From Neoscytalidium dimidiatum (taxonomy: Eukaryota > Ascomycota > Dothideomycetes > Botryosphaeriales > Botryosphaeriaceae): 64,000 nucleotides of DNA. Made by a program: the position numbers and the translations under genes. The stretch lies in the NCBI GenBank assembly GCA_037367355.1, contig CM074698.1, forward strand, positions 3,224,001 through 3,288,000. The letters are read 5' to 3'. Under the pieces are notes generated by a model. That model made no database searches and was not told the origin of the DNA. It saw only the letters and a list, made by a program, of their open reading frames with translations. Every line of letters starts with the position of its first letter. The stretch's first letter is position 1. Shown here piece by piece: positions 36,622 to 47,617 of the stretch.

Positions 36622-38783
36622 ATGCCTCCGCCGCATGTGGACGTGGAGGCGACTGAGCCCAAGTCCAGTATTCCCATCAGCTCTGCTTCATCGGCTGGCA
36701 GCAAATCCGGCGATGGAACGGCGCACGTGGAACAGGCTGACGCCCAGAGACAGCCCAGTGTTGCTGCCCTCCTGCGCAATCCATTAGCTGGTAGGACAGA
36801 GGAGGACGTCCTTGCTGAGGTGGATGCTTGGGTAGAGGAAAAGGGTTTGCAAGACTCTCGAGAGGCATTCCGTAAGGGGGCTCTCCTTGCTCGTGTCCAG
36901 CAACGGGAAGACGGTTTCGAAAGTGTGTCTCAACTCAGCGAGGATGAGAAGAATCTTCTGCGGCACGAGATCCAGCACAGATGGAGTCAGCCGTTCATGC
37001 TTTACTTCTTGGTGATCTTGTGCGCTGGATCTGCTATTGTTCAAGGCATGGACCAAACATCCGTCAACGGTGCCCAGGTATGACTGCTACTCATGTAGTG
37101 CACACTCTCAATGCTGACTTGACTTGGGCAGCTCTACTACTTCGACGAATTCTCAATCACCAACGTATGGCAAAGAGGCCTTCTCAACGGTGCTCCCTAT
37201 CTGTGTTCATGCCTGATCGGGTGCTGGACAAACGCACCTCTCAACAAATACTTCGGGCGCCGCGGAACCATTTTCATCTCATGCTTCATCTCCTTCGCGA
37301 CGGGTTTCTGGATGGCTGCTGCGGATACGTGGTACAACTTGCTCCTCTCCCGATTTGCTCTCGGTTTCGCAGTCGGTGCAAAGTCCAGCACTACACCTGT
37401 TTACGCCGCGGAGTCCGCACCCAAAACAATCCGCGGAGCTTTGACGATGATGTGGCAGATGTGGACAGCCTTCGGCATCATGTTGGGGTTCGTGGTATCC
37501 GTTGCATTCCAGAACACCGACTTTTTGGGACGAAACTCTCAATGGCGCTGGATGCTTGGATCGACTGCCATTCCACCATTTTTCGTTATGATCCAGGTTT
37601 ACCTATGCCCAGAAAGTCCCAGATGGTGAGTGCTGTGACGCTATCTTCCTGCGCCAACTTGCGCTTGGGCATAATCCGACACTCATTTCCTATAGGTATA
37701 TGGAGAAGGGCAAGTACGACAAAGCATTCCAAGCCTTGAAGAGACTTCGGAAACATGAGATTCAAGCGGCTCGTGACATGTACTATGCGTACAAGCTCCT
37801 CGAGATAGAAGCCGCTGAACGCGAAGGGAAGAACCTTTTCAAGGAGTTTTTCACCGTCAAACGCAACCGCCGCGCCGCTCAGTCATCCTTTTTCGTCATG
37901 TTCATGCAACAATTCTGCGGTGTGAATGTGATTGCCTACTATTCTTCAGAGATCTTTATCCAGGTAGGCTAACCGTGTGCCTCGTTCTACGCTGTGGGAA
38001 ATACTGACGCAAATTCCACTCCAGGCCGGCTTTTCTCGCACCAACGCGCTCCTGGTATCTTTCGGAACCGGTGTGACCAACTGGCTGTTTGCTCTGCCAG
38101 CGGTCAAGACAATTGACACATTTGGAAGACGCAACCTGCTACTAACAACATTCCCGCTCATGGGAATATGTCTGCTCTTCTGCGGATTTTCGTTCTACAT
38201 CCCGGACAACGCCGACGGATCCGTCTCCGATGCGCGTATTGGCTGTGTGGCAACGGCAATCTTCTTGTTCATGATGGTCTACTCCCCTGGAGAAGGACCA
38301 GTGCCTTTCACCTACAGCGCGGAGGCGTTCCCCTTGTACATTCGTGACACTGGCATGTCCTTCGCCACAGCCACAACTTGGGGTTTCAACTTCATCCTCA
38401 GCCTGACCTGGCCGGCCCTGGTCGAGGCCTTCCAGCCCCAGGGTGCCTTCGGCTGGTACGCAGCGTGGAACTTCTTCGGATGGGTGTATTGCTACTTTCT
38501 TCTGCCAGAGACAAAGGTGAGTCTATCCCGCCTCGCACACTTACCTGAATTTTGCAACTGACCAACGTTCCAGAATCTCACCCTCGAAGAACTCGACACT
38601 GTCTTCTCTGTTGGCAACAGGGAGCATGCTAAGTACTATATGGACAAGCTGCCCTGGTACTTTAACAAGTATATCCTCCGGAAAGACGTGCCACCCTTCC
38701 CTCCGTTGTACCAGTTTCATGAGGAGCTCGTCCACCATGAGCAACACAATGAGAAAATCGCTGAGGCAGGGCATGTCGCTTGA
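36622..38783 (+). CDS. MFS sugar porter-family transporter
   Basis: Five exons (36622-37077, 37132-37625, 37696-37963, 38025-38516, 38574-38783) give 639 residues. Twelve membrane segments are visible after an unusually long hydrophilic N-terminus of about 125 residues. Sugar porter signatures: GRRG after TM2, RFALGFAVGAKSSTTPVYAAE, PESPRW at the end of TM6 (split by intron 2), FCGVNVIAYYSSEIF in TM7, DTFGRRN, and PETKNLTLEELD at the end (split by intron 4). This family moves hexoses, disaccharides or polyols with protons. I cannot tell the substrate, though the long N-terminal tail recalls the inositol/polyol group. Plasma membrane likely. It converges on the ACC-synthase-like gene. Confidence 0.88.
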
Positions 38784-39107
38784 GGTATAGCCTCGCAGAG
38801 GGAGGAGGAACCGACAACCTTCTTGGTCTGGCACAACCTTAGGACTTGAAGTGAGATACAGTCAACGACTTATATCCCCACACTTTTCAACAATATTCCA
38901 CGCAAAGCCATGATAATATTATTTAACGAATCCCCTTGCTTCTTGGAATTGATTCGCTCTTCAGTGAATGCTCTGGTCTTGTATTTCCAAAACGATATCA
39001 AGAAAGTTTGGCATAGGAGAAGTGTCGATTCCCTACAACCATGTCGGAAACCTCCCAGGACACGTACACACCGATAGCGACCCAAGTTCCCCTACCAAAT
39101 CACCGAC
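38784..39107. other. Convergent intergenic region
   Basis: 324 bp between the 3' ends of the MFS transporter (+) and the PLP enzyme (-). Nothing but likely 3' UTRs. Confidence 0.5.
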
Positions 39108-40857
39108 CTACCGCAAAGGCAACCTCTCCCCCTCGCCCCTCCCCACCTCCTCTCCCTGCACCCTCCTATACTCCTCCAACACGCCCTCCAAGCGCTCAAA
39201 GCACATCTCCAAAAACGGCCTCGGGTGCGTAAAAATAATCCTGAACCAGCCCACCTCCTCGCCCCCGAACCCCAGCGCATCCGCAAGGAAGATCTTCCTC
39301 TCCCTCAGAACGCCCTTCAGCAAGTCGTGATCGTACGCCTTGCCGGCGCCCCGCGCGACCGCCGCCTTGAGATTGACCCACAGGAAAAACCCCGCGTTGC
39401 CGCCGGGCATGTACGGGATGCGGTTGGCGGCCAGCCACTTGGTCGCGAAGGCGTACATCTCGGCGATGCGGGCGCGGTTCGTCGCGATGTACGAGTCCGT
39501 GAAGGCGTCGTCCTCGAGGATCGCGGCGGCGATCTGGTCGGACGGCGCGGCGGGGAAGTTGACCAGTCTTTGAGATGGATCGAGTTGCGTTAATCTATCT
39601 GACTGAGGACGGTAGGGGAAGAAAAGGGGAAAAAGAAAAGAAAAGTGACGTTGGTAACTCACGACATCTGTGTCAGCGCTGTGCGGAAGTCGGGATTGTG
39701 CTGGTCGATGATGAAGCCGACGCGCAGGCCATTGGCGCCGAAGTCCTGTGTTTACGCATTTTAGTTATCAGACAAAGGCCCTTGTTTGCCGTTGACAACT
39801 GAATGACTTCTCACTTTGCTCATACCCCACATCGCATGGACGCGGAAAGGATCGATGATGCCGGCAGTGTCAATGGATAGCACGGACGTGAAATTCGTGG
39901 CCTCGCGTGCGTCGGGGTTGTCCCAGATGGAGAGGGCATAGATCTCGTCGCTAATGAGGTGGATCTTGTACTTCTGACAGAGCTTCATGAGCTCAATTAT
40001 GACCTCACGTGAGTAGCATCGTCCTGCATGGGGAAATTAGCAAGACGCCCACAGACTGGCAGAGAGGTATACTTACCGAGAGGGTTGTTTGGTGTGCAGA
40101 GGACGAGCGCCCTGATAGGTACGCCTTCGCTATTAGAGCGCAGTAATGCCTTTTCGTATTCGGGTACGGCCTCCAGGCCGAAAGGATCGATGGAACCGAA
40201 TGCTACGCCGACGGTCTTGACACTAAATACATTCTTATTGAACATCGCCGTGCCAAACTTTTCCTATGTAAACTTACTTTGCGGTTGCCCAAAAATCACC
40301 TGGAAATGCTCCGTAGTAAGGTCGACCGAGAAGAAAACCATCTCCAGCGTTGCCAAGGACAAAGGCGAGCATCTCATTCGCGTTGGATACGCCGGGAGAA
40401 ACATTGATATGGTTGCTCTCCACAGGCAAGACTGGATTGAAGTGGCGATTTACGAAACGTGCTGCAGCGGAGCGTAGTCGCTTAGATCCGTGGGAGCCAT
40501 CTCCGTACATCAGATAATGGCTGGATATTTTAAACTACTTGCGAAGGTTGGCTATCCCGGCTGTTCAAATAGACGCTCGATACGAGGGCTCGGGAAAAAC
40601 CTACTGTGCCATGGATGTACTTGATAAGTTCGTCGTGCATTAATGACTACAAAAAAAAAATTAGTCAGAGACTTATCACAAAGCGAGGGGTACTTTTCCC
40701 GCACATTCTCAGCAAGTCTTAAGCTCAATATGCCATCGGGGTTGCTTTCCGGCTGGTAAATATCATCCAGGAGCTCATGGAAATCACCGTGGCCACTTTC
40801 AACAATCAGCCTGTTGCCTCGGGCAGCCAGCAGCTCACTGTCCTTGTATGTATCCAT
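39108..40857 (-). CDS. ACC synthase-like PLP-dependent aminotransferase (class I/II)
   Basis: Seven exons (40857-40705, 40646-40605, 40534-40278, 40222-40077, 40023-39815, 39745-39663, 39567-39108) give 449 residues. Fold-type I family marks occur in order: NPDGILSLRLAENSLMHDEL, HYLMYGDGSHGSKRLR, LGRPYYGAFPGDF, VAFGSIDPFGLEAV, CTPNNPLGRCY, YKIHLISDEIYALSIW and MWGMSKDFGANGLRVG, with the PLP Schiff-base Lys at 269, then AGFFLWVNL. Plant relatives turn SAM into 1-aminocyclopropane-1-carboxylate. Fungal members are mostly uncharacterised and many are ordinary aminotransferases, so the reaction is open. Exon 1 uses donor GTGCGG so that LAEN joins SLMHDEL. The ATG at 40857 begins MDTYKDSELLAARG, which suits the family. 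Confidence 0.88.
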
Positions 40858-41513
40858 GTTTGACGGTCGGAAAACGAGATCGATGATATGCGTAGCAGGA
40901 ACCTGTGGGCAATCGTACTTATATGCCTCAACAAAGGTGCCGGCAATTGACCATGATGTTGACTCACCACTAGGACAAGTCCGGCATCGGCATCCGACGG
41001 TATGGACACCCGAAGACCAAGTTCTACATTCAAACCACGCAGTGCTAACGAAATAGTCGCTGCCAGTTGTCCAAACGTCCGCCCTTCGGCTGACGAGGAC
41101 CCCGCCACGGTACCCCGCTCCTCTACGCTTTACCTTAAGCGACATCGGCGTGTCAACTACACAAGCGATATGGAAAATATTGCTTCTAGAAATCAAATTA
41201 GCTTTTGTCTAGACGATATGGCAGCGAAAATCAGAATGTCGATTGCTCAGTGGTAGCTTCAACGTCTCATAGACGGTCGTTGCACACCAGTGCATTTGTG
41301 CAGCATACAGTCAGCCCGCCCACAATACAGTGCTGCCCCTCCTTTCTTTACGCAATGAAATACCATTGAAACGCATTCGGCATGTCTATCTTGTCTATCA
41401 ATGCGTGTCATTATGCCATATGTTTCCTTCCTACGTAGTAGGCTTGCTGACCGAAGCTGACAGATCCTCCGACAAAAGCGTACGACCGAAAACTGGGACA
41501 CGCCGGTCTCCAT
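40858..41513. other. Intergenic region between amidase and ACC synthase-like genes
   Basis: 656 bp holding the amidase 3' end and the promoter of the PLP enzyme. The frame upstream of 40857 is open for many codons but has no family-like sequence. Confidence 0.5.
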
Positions 41514-43442
41514 TCACTTCAAGCTTTCGATGACCTTAGACACCGCGACAGCCTTCTCCTCACCGAACCTTCCAGTGACAACTTGCAGTCCAACAGGCAT
41601 ACCGTTCACCAGATTGATATCGTCTGCTCCGCAGTCAGAACAATGACGTCAGATAGGAGTGCTGGAGCACCCACATTGTTCATGGTTGAACTTGTCTGCT
41701 TCATTCCGCGGCCCATGATCTTTCCAATCATCTCCAGGCTGATCGAGCTCAGCGTCCGCATGTGAGCTCGGGATGGTGAGCGCGGTGTAGTTCAGCAGAT
41801 TCCACAAGGCTGAATAGCCCAGCCACTGCTTACTCTTGACCCAGGTCTTGGGCGTGTAGTTGACCCAAGGAAGAACGGGCATGATGATGGCATCGATGCC
41901 CGCCGCCTTCCACTGCGCGAGGAAAGTCGTCTCATACTCGTGCTTGGCCATGGATACCTGTTATCGTGTAAATAACATTAGAGTAAAGGTACTCAATGAT
42001 GGAAAGCAGAGCATACCTTCTGACGGCCCGGAACATCCAAGAAATCTTTCTCTTCGCCAACCACCATCCCTTGGATAAGCGGTTCGCCGATCAAGGCGCA
42101 GTTGTCCCTGCAAGCTTTCCCACCATCCGCGAGCACAGCCCTGTACCACAGCCTCACCCCCTCTTCGTGCAATTTTGTATCCCATTCCACAACTAGCAAT
42201 GTATCAGCCGAACTCGATCAGACATCAACACAGGCCCATACCTTCGTGGCCAGCAGCCTTCAACTTGCCAGCAACCTCCCGAATGGCCCGGGCGACCGGA
42301 GGTTGCGGCTTGACGACGCCATCGTCAAAGATAAACGCGAGCTTTAGCGGAGCCTTCGGTAGCTCCGCCAATTCCTTCCTCCATGGGATGGGGAATAGGC
42401 GTGGGTCGACGTCCCAAGGGTTCGTGGACAAAAAACTGTCCAGATAGTATTCCAGCGTGCTGAGACTGTGCGTGAGCGGCCCGGCTACGGGAGGGACTAT
42501 GAACTCTTGATCTTTGCTGCAGGGCGTCAGGAAGCGTGTGAAGTGGGATCCGCTCATGCCAGACTTACGCAGACTTAAGGAACGGCACGCGCCCGACAGT
42601 CGGAGAGAGACCGTAGACGCCTTGGACACAGGCAGGGATACGGATGGAGCCGCCGATGTCCGTGCCGAACCCTAGCACGCTGCCGCGGCCGCCGACGAGG
42701 GCTCCTTCTCCGCCTGAGCTGCCACCGGAGATGAGATTGCGGTTGAAGGGGTTGACGGATTGTCCGAAGACGTGGTTGTAGGAGTCAGACATCTGAAGCG
42801 ATCAGTACAGTTGTATCATATATGATCAGGCCAGAAGCGCACCATCAGTGACTGTGGAATATTGGTCTTGCAGTATATTACCACCCCAAGATTAAGCAAA
42901 GCCTCGACTTCTGGGCCATTCTGGAGGGCCGGCTTTCCAACAAGCCCAACCCATCCTTTGGTTACAGCAATTAGAGCTCTTGCCATTGGATATCAGTACT
43001 CTTGCGGGCTCATACCGACAGTAGTATCAACACCCTCCACGTCGAATCCATCCTTGACGGAAACCGGCAGACCGTGCAGCGGCCCAAGGGGTTTGCCGGT
43101 CTCAGCCAAATGCCTGTCAAGCAGCTCTGCCCGTTTCAAAGCCCGGTCAAAGAAGAGCTCGGTGCAGCATCCAGTTAGCTGCTGCAGAATCGCGGTCCTC
43201 TTGATGAAGGCAGAGGTGAGTCTAACGCTAGACAGAGATCCGGACACCAGTTTATCAAGGATGGCCCGCGCGTCAGTGAGCCTCGTCAGCTCCAACTCCT
43301 CGTTAGTAAGCAGACCTGAAGACTCGATGTACTCGACAGCATTAACGATTCCGTCAGGGATCGGCTTGAGACGGAACTGTGGTGGGATGAGTTCGGCTTG
43401 CGCTGCGCGCTTCTTCTGAGAAATTGCACGCCAGTCAACCAT
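41514..43442 (-). CDS. Amidase-signature enzyme (acetamidase/general amidase type)
   Basis: Seven exons (43442-43016, 42955-42843, 42792-42569, 42516-42242, 42192-42017, 41957-41675, 41623-41514) give 535 residues, the usual size of fungal acetamidases. They hydrolyse amides to acid and ammonia. The amidase-signature triad is present: Lys in GLPVSVKDGFD, then the Gly/Ser-rich block GGSSGGEGALVGGRGSVLGF followed by GTDIGGSIRIPA with both catalytic serines. Later landmarks fit (GPLTHSL, DAIIMPVLPWVNY, NLVNGMPVGLQVVTGRFGEE). An in-frame ATG at 43466 would add eight residues; 43442 (MVDWRAISQKKRA) fits the family better. It is transcribed in the same direction as the PLP enzyme gene 656 bp downstream. 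Substrate unknown. Confidence 0.9.
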
Positions 43443-43930
43443 TTTTGAGCCTTTTGAATGATTCAAGTTTAGGGATAATTGTTCTTGTGATTTCTGTTGA
43501 GAGGATGCGGGCTACGGATATAGCTGATAGCATGCGCCTTCCCCGCTTCCCCTCGGAGGGGAAGTACCCCGGTTGACGTAGTCCGCTATCGCAGCCACCC
43601 CACTCTCCATCATGGGCTTCATGTCAGCAACAGCGAGTAAGCAAATGATACCAAATCTTGAACCGGATACTTTGTGTTCGGTTGGGTGGTGGTGATGTTC
43701 CGAAACTGAATACTCGGCCGCTCCCGGCTTACTGCACTCAATTCAACCACGTTTTGATTTTCCTAAAGACGTGACCTGAGAGCTTGTATCATGGGGTTGA
43801 AATAAGCGTCCGGACGGTATGCGTTTGCTCCAGACGAAGGCTTCATCCGCACTTTGTTGAGTTTTGCACTTCATTACTGTCGCACTAGTCGTTGAGAGTA
43901 GCAAAGATGCGAAGGCGATAGAAGGCGATG
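43443..43930. other. Intergenic region upstream of amidase
   Basis: 488 bp between the amidase start and the TRM9 stop, both on the minus strand. It should contain the amidase promoter. No gene seen. Confidence 0.5.
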
Positions 43931-44789
43931 TCATGGCCGAGGCTTCATGATGGCCCACCAATTATCTTTCTCATACCCGGCCTCAACGACCTCTCCGCCA
44001 GCTTGGTGGATGTCACCCTCCAGCTCTCCCTTCCGGTAGAGATGATAGTACCGGTGGAATGTCTTGGGCCCTTCTTGCGGTGCGGCCTCTGCCTGGTCTT
44101 CCTGCGTAGCATCCTTCTTCTTAGCTTTCTTGGGCGCATTTCTGTTCATGACCCAGGGAACCATAACGTCCTGCTCATGTCCCTCATCCCAACCTCTCCT
44201 ACTGTTCTTCTGCTCCAGCGCCCAGACATACACCAGCGCCTGCCCTCCCGGCTTCAGATGGTCCAAGATAGCCTTCGTTGCTTCGACGCGACGCTCCGGG
44301 GTAGAGAGGTGGTGGATGACAGCGATGGATATGGCGAAGTCAAAGCTTGCGAGAGGATGAGGTAGACTCAAGGTGTCTGCGACAATGGCGCTATGCGGCT
44401 GATGTCTCGCAGCAATTTGGGCGAGATTCGTGGACCTGAGACAGCATCATTGGCACGAGTCGCATGGAAGCGAATGGTAGGTCGGGAGTCGTACCGGTCA
44501 GAAGCGATAATGTATAGGTTCGGATTGACGGGAAGGTATTTACCATTACCGCAGCCGACGTCAAGGCCAACGGCGCCATCGGGAAGAGATTTCAGGAAGC
44601 GCTCGACAATTGGCCACGGCTACTGGACAGGCGATGAGCGACGGTGAGGGGCGAAACAGTGAAGGTAATGTGTACCTTGTAACGGGTCTCGGAAAAGTGG
44701 CTCGCGATCTGCTCGTAAACTTGGTGGACATGCTGGTCCTCGTATTGGGGTCCACGGTCGGGGCCGGCAGCAGCGCCATCAGCGGGCAT
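43931..44789 (-). CDS. TRM9: tRNA (carboxymethyluridine-34 5-O)-methyltransferase Trm9
   Basis: Three exons (44789-44676, 44619-44495, 44435-43931; introns 56 and 59 nt) give 247 residues. Trm9, with Trm112, completes mcm5U/mcm5s2U at wobble position 34 of several tRNAs. The N-terminus [26 protein letters not shown] is a near-signature. SAM motif I GLDVGCGNGKYL is at 56-67, and IASDRSTNLAQIA and FDFAISIAVIHHLSTPERR follow. The C-terminus TFHRYYHLYRKGELEGDI leads to YEKDNWWAIMKP. A Lys- and Gln/Glu-rich loop (about residues 175-200) precedes it. The ATG at 44789 is the only in-frame one close to the conserved YEDQHVH. It is divergent from the ubiquitin hydrolase gene. Confidence 0.93.
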
Positions 44790-45424
44790 TGGGACGAGCT
44801 CGAGGTCGAAGAGGCAGTGTATAGGGCTGATCCGGGCCCATGGACGGAGGAACAATGACTTGCAGAGCGGAAATAGAGCGGGAGCGGATCGCGAAGGCGG
44901 GGCCTCCCTTCCCTGACAGGGTGCGGCGCGTAAGAAACGAGACGAGACGAGACGAGACAAGGCGAGGCGAGCGTGAGGCGTGAGGCGCAGGCGCGGGTGT
45001 GGCGCGCGCGCAAAAAAAAAAAAAATGGCGGAAAAGCGGAGCCAAGACTGGCGCGCATCCTGACCCGGACACGACCATCAAAGTCCGCCCGAATTTTTCT
45101 GCCCTCCTCGAACTCCTCTCCGCCCAGCCTGCTTCAAGCGGCGTCCGCTGCTGCGCTTCCCCAGTGAAGCTGAGAGTCCGCTCAGTGCGGGCCCAACCCT
45201 GTGACCATCCACCGTAGCCATCTCCTCGCGCCCCATGTCGCCCGTCCTCGCTCAGTCCGGTCCGGCCTGTAGATACTGCTGCTGCTCTGCCAGCAGCTTT
45301 TTCCTTCTTGTCTATTGTAGTCCCTATTGTCTCCGCTGACCCTGACCCTGGCTCCTGTGATTGCCCTGCTTTCACTTCACCCCTCGTCTTGCTATTGTGC
45401 TCCCGCAGCACCCTATTGCCAACA
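44790..45424. promoter_or_regulatory. Shared divergent upstream region, TRM9 (-) and ubiquitin hydrolase (+)
   Basis: 635 bp between opposing start codons. It includes a short GAGAC-type repeat (44939-44958), an A run (45012-45025) and C/T-rich sequence near 45220-45420 that suits the 5' leader of the hydrolase gene. Confidence 0.45.
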
Positions 45425-47107
45425 ATGGCTCTCTCCAGGTTCAATAGCAGGGTGCTGGCCCAGGCACACATGGCCTCCAAAAACCGTCGCCGTCGTCTTG
45501 TCCTGCTCTCCTCGCGCCACCTCCAACCATCGTCTCTTCGAATGCGGCCGTCAAAGCACTCCTTGTCTGATCCGTCCAGAACGACAAAGCCGCCTCCCGA
45601 CATGTCGACAATCACCAAAGACCGACTCCCGAAGACGGGTATCAGCTTCAAGCTGCCCCCGAACAAGAGCAAGACCACTCTTACCGCCTCCAGCACTTCC
45701 GTCAAATTCTCGCTCGACCCCTCGGCCATTCATCCTGACGCCTCTCCCAAGAAGAAGAAATATCCCACTCTCCTTGGCGAGGACCAGCACCAAGGCGACA
45801 CCAACTCAAGTCTATCTGACCACCATCCTCTGCACCACGACCACGACTCAATTGGCGCCTCTGTTCAAAGACTCCAAATCCCTCACGTCCCAACCTCATC
45901 ATCCGATGACGCGGCTGCTAGCCAGCTCGTCCCATGCAAGTCCATGGCCAAGCGCAAGCTCGACGAGCTCCTGAAGAATCCCATCAACTTCGTCCCTGCT
46001 ACACAAGCCACCACAGACACCGAACCCGTCCCAAAGCGCCGTCGCCTCAAGAACGAGGACATGATCAAGAGATCCCGCGCCATCAGCCATCTACCTCGCA
46101 AGTTCCCCCGGCCAGACCTCGACGCCACTGGCATGATCAACTCCAACGGCGCCGTCTGCTACCGAAGGAGCATCTACCAAGTCCTGATGAACCTTCCCAT
46201 CTTCGTCAATTGGATCAAGCTCCACGACGTCGACCCTCATTACCCTTGCAGACCGACGGCCAAGGGCTGTGTCGCCTGTGCTCTGTGTAAGCTTGCCAAC
46301 GCCTACTGGCCTGCTGGAGACGCACGTAGGAACGGGTCCGCCGTCCAGAAGGCGGTTAACGAGCTCGACAAGATCATGAACAGGCACGGCTGCCCCGGGT
46401 CCGCCAGGCACGGCCAAAACGCCTTTTACGCGCACCAGGATGCCCACGAGTTCCTCCTCAGCCTCTTCCAACACCTCGCCGCCGCGCAACCGGAGGTGCG
46501 AGACGAGTTCGACGCCCTGTTCGGCATCAAGCGCGAGCGCCGGCGCAACTGCACGCGGTGCGGCCACAAGGCCGACCCGAACGACCCCACCGTGAGCGAG
46601 TGCCTCCAAGTCAACCTGCGGGACCCGAAGAAGGGGCTCGGCTTCAAGGAGTACTTCGACCGGGCCTTCTTCGAGGTCAACAACCTGGTCGTGTGCCCGA
46701 CCTGCCGCAAGCGCGCCGTGCACGTGTGGAAGGACTCCGTGCTGGACGGGCCGGAGATCCTGACCATCCAGCTGGTGCGCTTCGCGATGGACTTCGGCGC
46801 CGTCAGCTCGCGGCCGCGCAAGGTCGGCGACGCCGTGCCGCTGCCGCTGCACCTCGACCTGTCCGAGTACTTCGAGGACGCCGAGATGCGCCGCCCCGGG
46901 ACGCTGCGCTACCGCCTGGCTGGCGTCGTCCAGCACCTCGGCCAGCTCAGCGGTGGCCACTACACCGCCAAGGTCGTGTCGCCGGCCGGCATCCAGCTGG
47001 CCGATGACGAGTCCGTCTCCAAGCGCTTGCCCGTCAAGGAGCTCGTCCAGGCCACCGATGGGGGGTTCACCCCTTACATCTTGATGTACACCAAGGTCCG
47101 CGAGTAG
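45425..47107 (+). CDS. Ubiquitin carboxyl-terminal hydrolase (USP/UBP family) with divergent Cys box
   Basis: A single exon of 560 residues. The first ~225 residues are a basic, Ser/His-rich low-complexity region with KKKK and KRRRLK clusters that look like nuclear signals. The catalytic domain has its Cys box at about 236-252 (GMINSNGAVCYRRSIYQVL, nucleophile Cys245), QDAHEFLLSLFQHL, the CTRCGH...CPTC zinc ribbon, GPEILTIQLVRF, and the His box YRLAGVVQHLGQLSGGHYTA. The usual NxGNTCY motif reads NGAVCY here, so oxyanion-hole geometry may differ. Architecture resembles small nuclear or nucleolar USPs, but orthology is unclear. In-frame ATGs at 45425 and 45470 both precede conserved sequence; the first is used. 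Confidence 0.85.
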   Translation: MALSRFNSRVLAQAHMASKNRRRRLVLLSSRHLQPSSLRMRPSKHSLSDPSRTTKPPPDMSTITKDRLPKTGISFKLPPNKSKTTLTASSTSVKFSLDPSAIHPDASPKKKKYPTLLGEDQHQGDTNSSLSDHHPLHHDHDSIGASVQRLQIPHVPTSSSDDAAASQLVPCKSMAKRKLDELLKNPINFVPATQATTDTEPVPKRRRLKNEDMIKRSRAISHLPRKFPRPDLDATGMINSNGAVCYRRSIYQVLMNLPIFVNWIKLHDVDPHYPCRPTAKGCVACALCKLANAYWPAGDARRNGSAVQKAVNELDKIMNRHGCPGSARHGQNAFYAHQDAHEFLLSLFQHLAAAQPEVRDEFDALFGIKRERRRNCTRCGHKADPNDPTVSECLQVNLRDPKKGLGFKEYFDRAFFEVNNLVVCPTCRKRAVHVWKDSVLDGPEILTIQLVRFAMDFGAVSSRPRKVGDAVPLPLHLDLSEYFEDAEMRRPGTLRYRLAGVVQHLGQLSGGHYTAKVVSPAGIQLADDESVSKRLPVKELVQATDGGFTPYILMYTKVRE

Positions 47108-47617
47108 GTCCTTGGTGGGAGGAGAGGTGGCCTCCCGTATTCGGCAGGTCGGCGTTGCTCTTGTTGCTTGTTTTCTTTTTAGTCTTCACGAGATACCCAC
47201 ACCACGGGGCGGTAGCGCTGAGGATTAGCGTTTGCTTTTTTGATAGATAGGCATTGAAAAAAGGATTCATCATTTGCTCATATCTATGCTATTTCTTTCA
47301 CTTGAAATCTTGCGTCGATTTCGAGACTCAGCTACATTTAATTTTTCTATTTTCGTAAAGGAAAAGCGTCTATCGGTCACGGCATATGGGCAGCTGAAGC
47401 AATCATCCGGACGCAAATGTCATCAAGCTCCTTAAGCATCTACGTCTGGACGACTATTTCTCCTCCGTATTTCCTGTACAAGCTTTTTTACTGTGGTACC
47501 TTAACCCGTCTTTTTAGAAACAAACACTGATTTAATGCAGATAATCAATTCCTGCCCGAACAGGCAAAACAGTAGGCGGAGCAGAGACCTACTGAAAGAA
47601 TGAGAACAGGCCCCCGC
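47108..47617. other. Intergenic region
   Basis: 510 bp between the ubiquitin hydrolase stop and the 3' end of the P450 relic. T/A-rich 3' flanking sequence, no gene seen. Confidence 0.5.

Noticed and set aside
46091..46960. 289-codon minus-strand open frame
   Set aside because: Antisense shadow of the ubiquitin hydrolase domain; no family similarity of its own.
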